Part shown: piece after piece, positions 63,111 to 64,000 of the stretch
How positions within the stretch are numbered: position 1 is the stretch's first letter
Layout: every line of letters begins with the position of its first letter
NCBI GenBank assembly: GCA_003993805.1
Contig: RSEF01000001.1
Location: 62,728,518 to 62,792,517, forward strand
Direction: 5' to 3'
DNA from: Himantopus leucocephalus
Taxonomy: Eukaryota; Chordata; Aves; Charadriiformes; Recurvirostridae
DNA: 64,000 nucleotides
Program-made: the position numbers and the translations under genes
Notes under the pieces: generated by a model
Told to the model about the DNA's origin: nothing
The model's input: only the letters and a program-made list of their open reading frames with translations
Database searches by the model: none

Positions 63111-64000
63111 TATCTCTGCCGAGCGTGCCTGACGAGAAGCCCGTCTCTGCTTGCACAGCCGGCTTGGGTTTCTTGGAGAAACCCTTGGATTTAAAGGCAT
63201 AAATCTGCTGCCAAGGAGCGCAGCTCAAACCGGCGCAACTTCTGTGACCTGCTGTTGCGTCCTCCTTCGGCATACTTGTGTCCCCGTGGCAAGCAAGCCC
63301 GTCCCAAATGAGAGACATCAGTTTCTGCAAGAAATGCAGTTTGTTTTCTTTATTCAGCCTGGGACGATCCAGATCTGTATCAGTACTTACGCTCCTAAGC
63401 CCTTTAGTGCTGGAAATCAGACACTTGAGTATCTTTTGTGGATTCAACAATTCTCTTTTCCTATTATCCTTCATCCAGCAGACCCTGAGCCTCCCATATT
63501 TCTACTTGGGAGGATTAACTTCTTGTGCAGCTCTCTGCGCCATCCTCCTTGCTGTGTTAGTTGGCTGTCTGAAATCGCATGATATCATTCTCACCACAAG
63601 AAAGAAAAAAAAACAAAACCCAAAGAATAGAAAGAAAAAAAAAAAAACCAAAACCCAAAGAAGAGAAAAAAAAGAGGGGGAGGTTTCCTTCCCTCTGCCT
63701 TCATCCAACATGAACCTCTACGCTGCACCTGGGGGGACGTTTGTGTGGCTGGGGTGGGAAAGCTGGACTTGTCGCCTGCACCAGACCAGCAGGTAACGGT
63801 GCACACTGGGGAAGAGAGATGGCTTCTGAGTTTCAGAAGATCTTTGCTGTGCTTTGCCTTGCCAGCTAAAAGGATTTGTGCTGGCCCGTGAAGCAGATTT
63901 AATTTCTCACGTGAAAATAGATAACGCTGGTTCAGTTGATACATGGCTGGGAAGAGAGCTCCTTGCACATATCTGCTCCATCACAGCTTGTAGGACTTAA
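63111..64000. other. Right-edge sequence, probably first intron of the downstream gene
   Basis: CpG density drops and no recognisable coding exon is seen. If the donor at 62687 is used, this would be intron. Confidence 0.4.
63600..63675. repeat. A-rich imperfect tandem repeat
   Basis: Two copies of an A-rich unit of about 30-35 bp, each ending CAAAACCCAAAGAA. Low complexity; a polymerase-slippage product or remnant poly(A) tail. Confidence 0.8.

Noticed and set aside
61934..63202. 422-codon plus-strand frame and 364-codon minus-strand frame through the CpG island
   Set aside because: Both cross the ambiguous base and simple repeats, and both are homopolymer-like. There is no match to CARD10 or any known protein.

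Overview
The window looks like vertebrate nuclear DNA, most probably from a bird, or failing that another sauropsid. Genes are split by GT-AG introns, exon joins keep frame, CpG islands sit at gene starts, and poly(A) signals follow stop codons. Compact introns, GC-rich intergenic DNA, C homopolymers ending in a single N and the lack of any recognisable SINE fit an avian genome. Species cannot be fixed from sequence alone. I see no prokaryotic, viral or CRISPR features. Most long open frames are shadows in GC-rich DNA.

Four protein genes are clear. They are in the order of human 22q13.1, read in reverse. SH3BP1 (minus, 180-8258) is cut by the left edge: 16 exons give 511 codons covering the BAR and RhoGAP domains, while the proline-rich tail lies outside. 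GGA1 (minus, 12220-21314) is complete: 17 exons and 666 residues with VHS, GAT, hinge and GAE domains, and a CpG-island promoter at about 20.9-22.1 kb. LGALS2 (plus, 35616-37881) encodes 132 residues from four exons, the first with only three codons. CDC42EP1 (minus, 40951-43196) encodes 407 residues from two coding exons; its promoter may lie near 47.1-47.4 kb.

Region by region: 0-8.3 kb is SH3BP1; 8.3-10.5 kb is its upstream flank; 10.5-21.3 kb is GGA1 with its 3' UTR; 21.3-35.6 kb is intergenic beyond the GGA1 CpG island; 35.6-37.9 kb is LGALS2; 37.9-39.6 kb separates converging 3' ends; 39.6-47.4 kb is CDC42EP1 with 3' UTR, coding exons and probable 5' leader intron; 47.4-62.1 kb has no recognisable gene; 62.1-63.1 kb is a second CpG island with a plus-strand ATG directly before a splice donor. 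By synteny this should be the start of CARD10, but no CARD-domain exon is inside the window.

The genes are neighbours by ancient synteny and do not form an operon-like unit. Two of them (SH3BP1, CDC42EP1) act on the Rho-GTPase/actin system, GGA1 sorts cargo at the trans-Golgi network, and LGALS2 is a beta-galactoside-binding lectin. I found no new coding system. The most unusual noncoding items are a 32-nt-arm inverted repeat carrying two GGAAATTTCC palindromes (50062-50137), a perfect 15-bp hairpin (60876-60912), and a palindrome with NRF1 and ETS-like sites upstream of GGA1.
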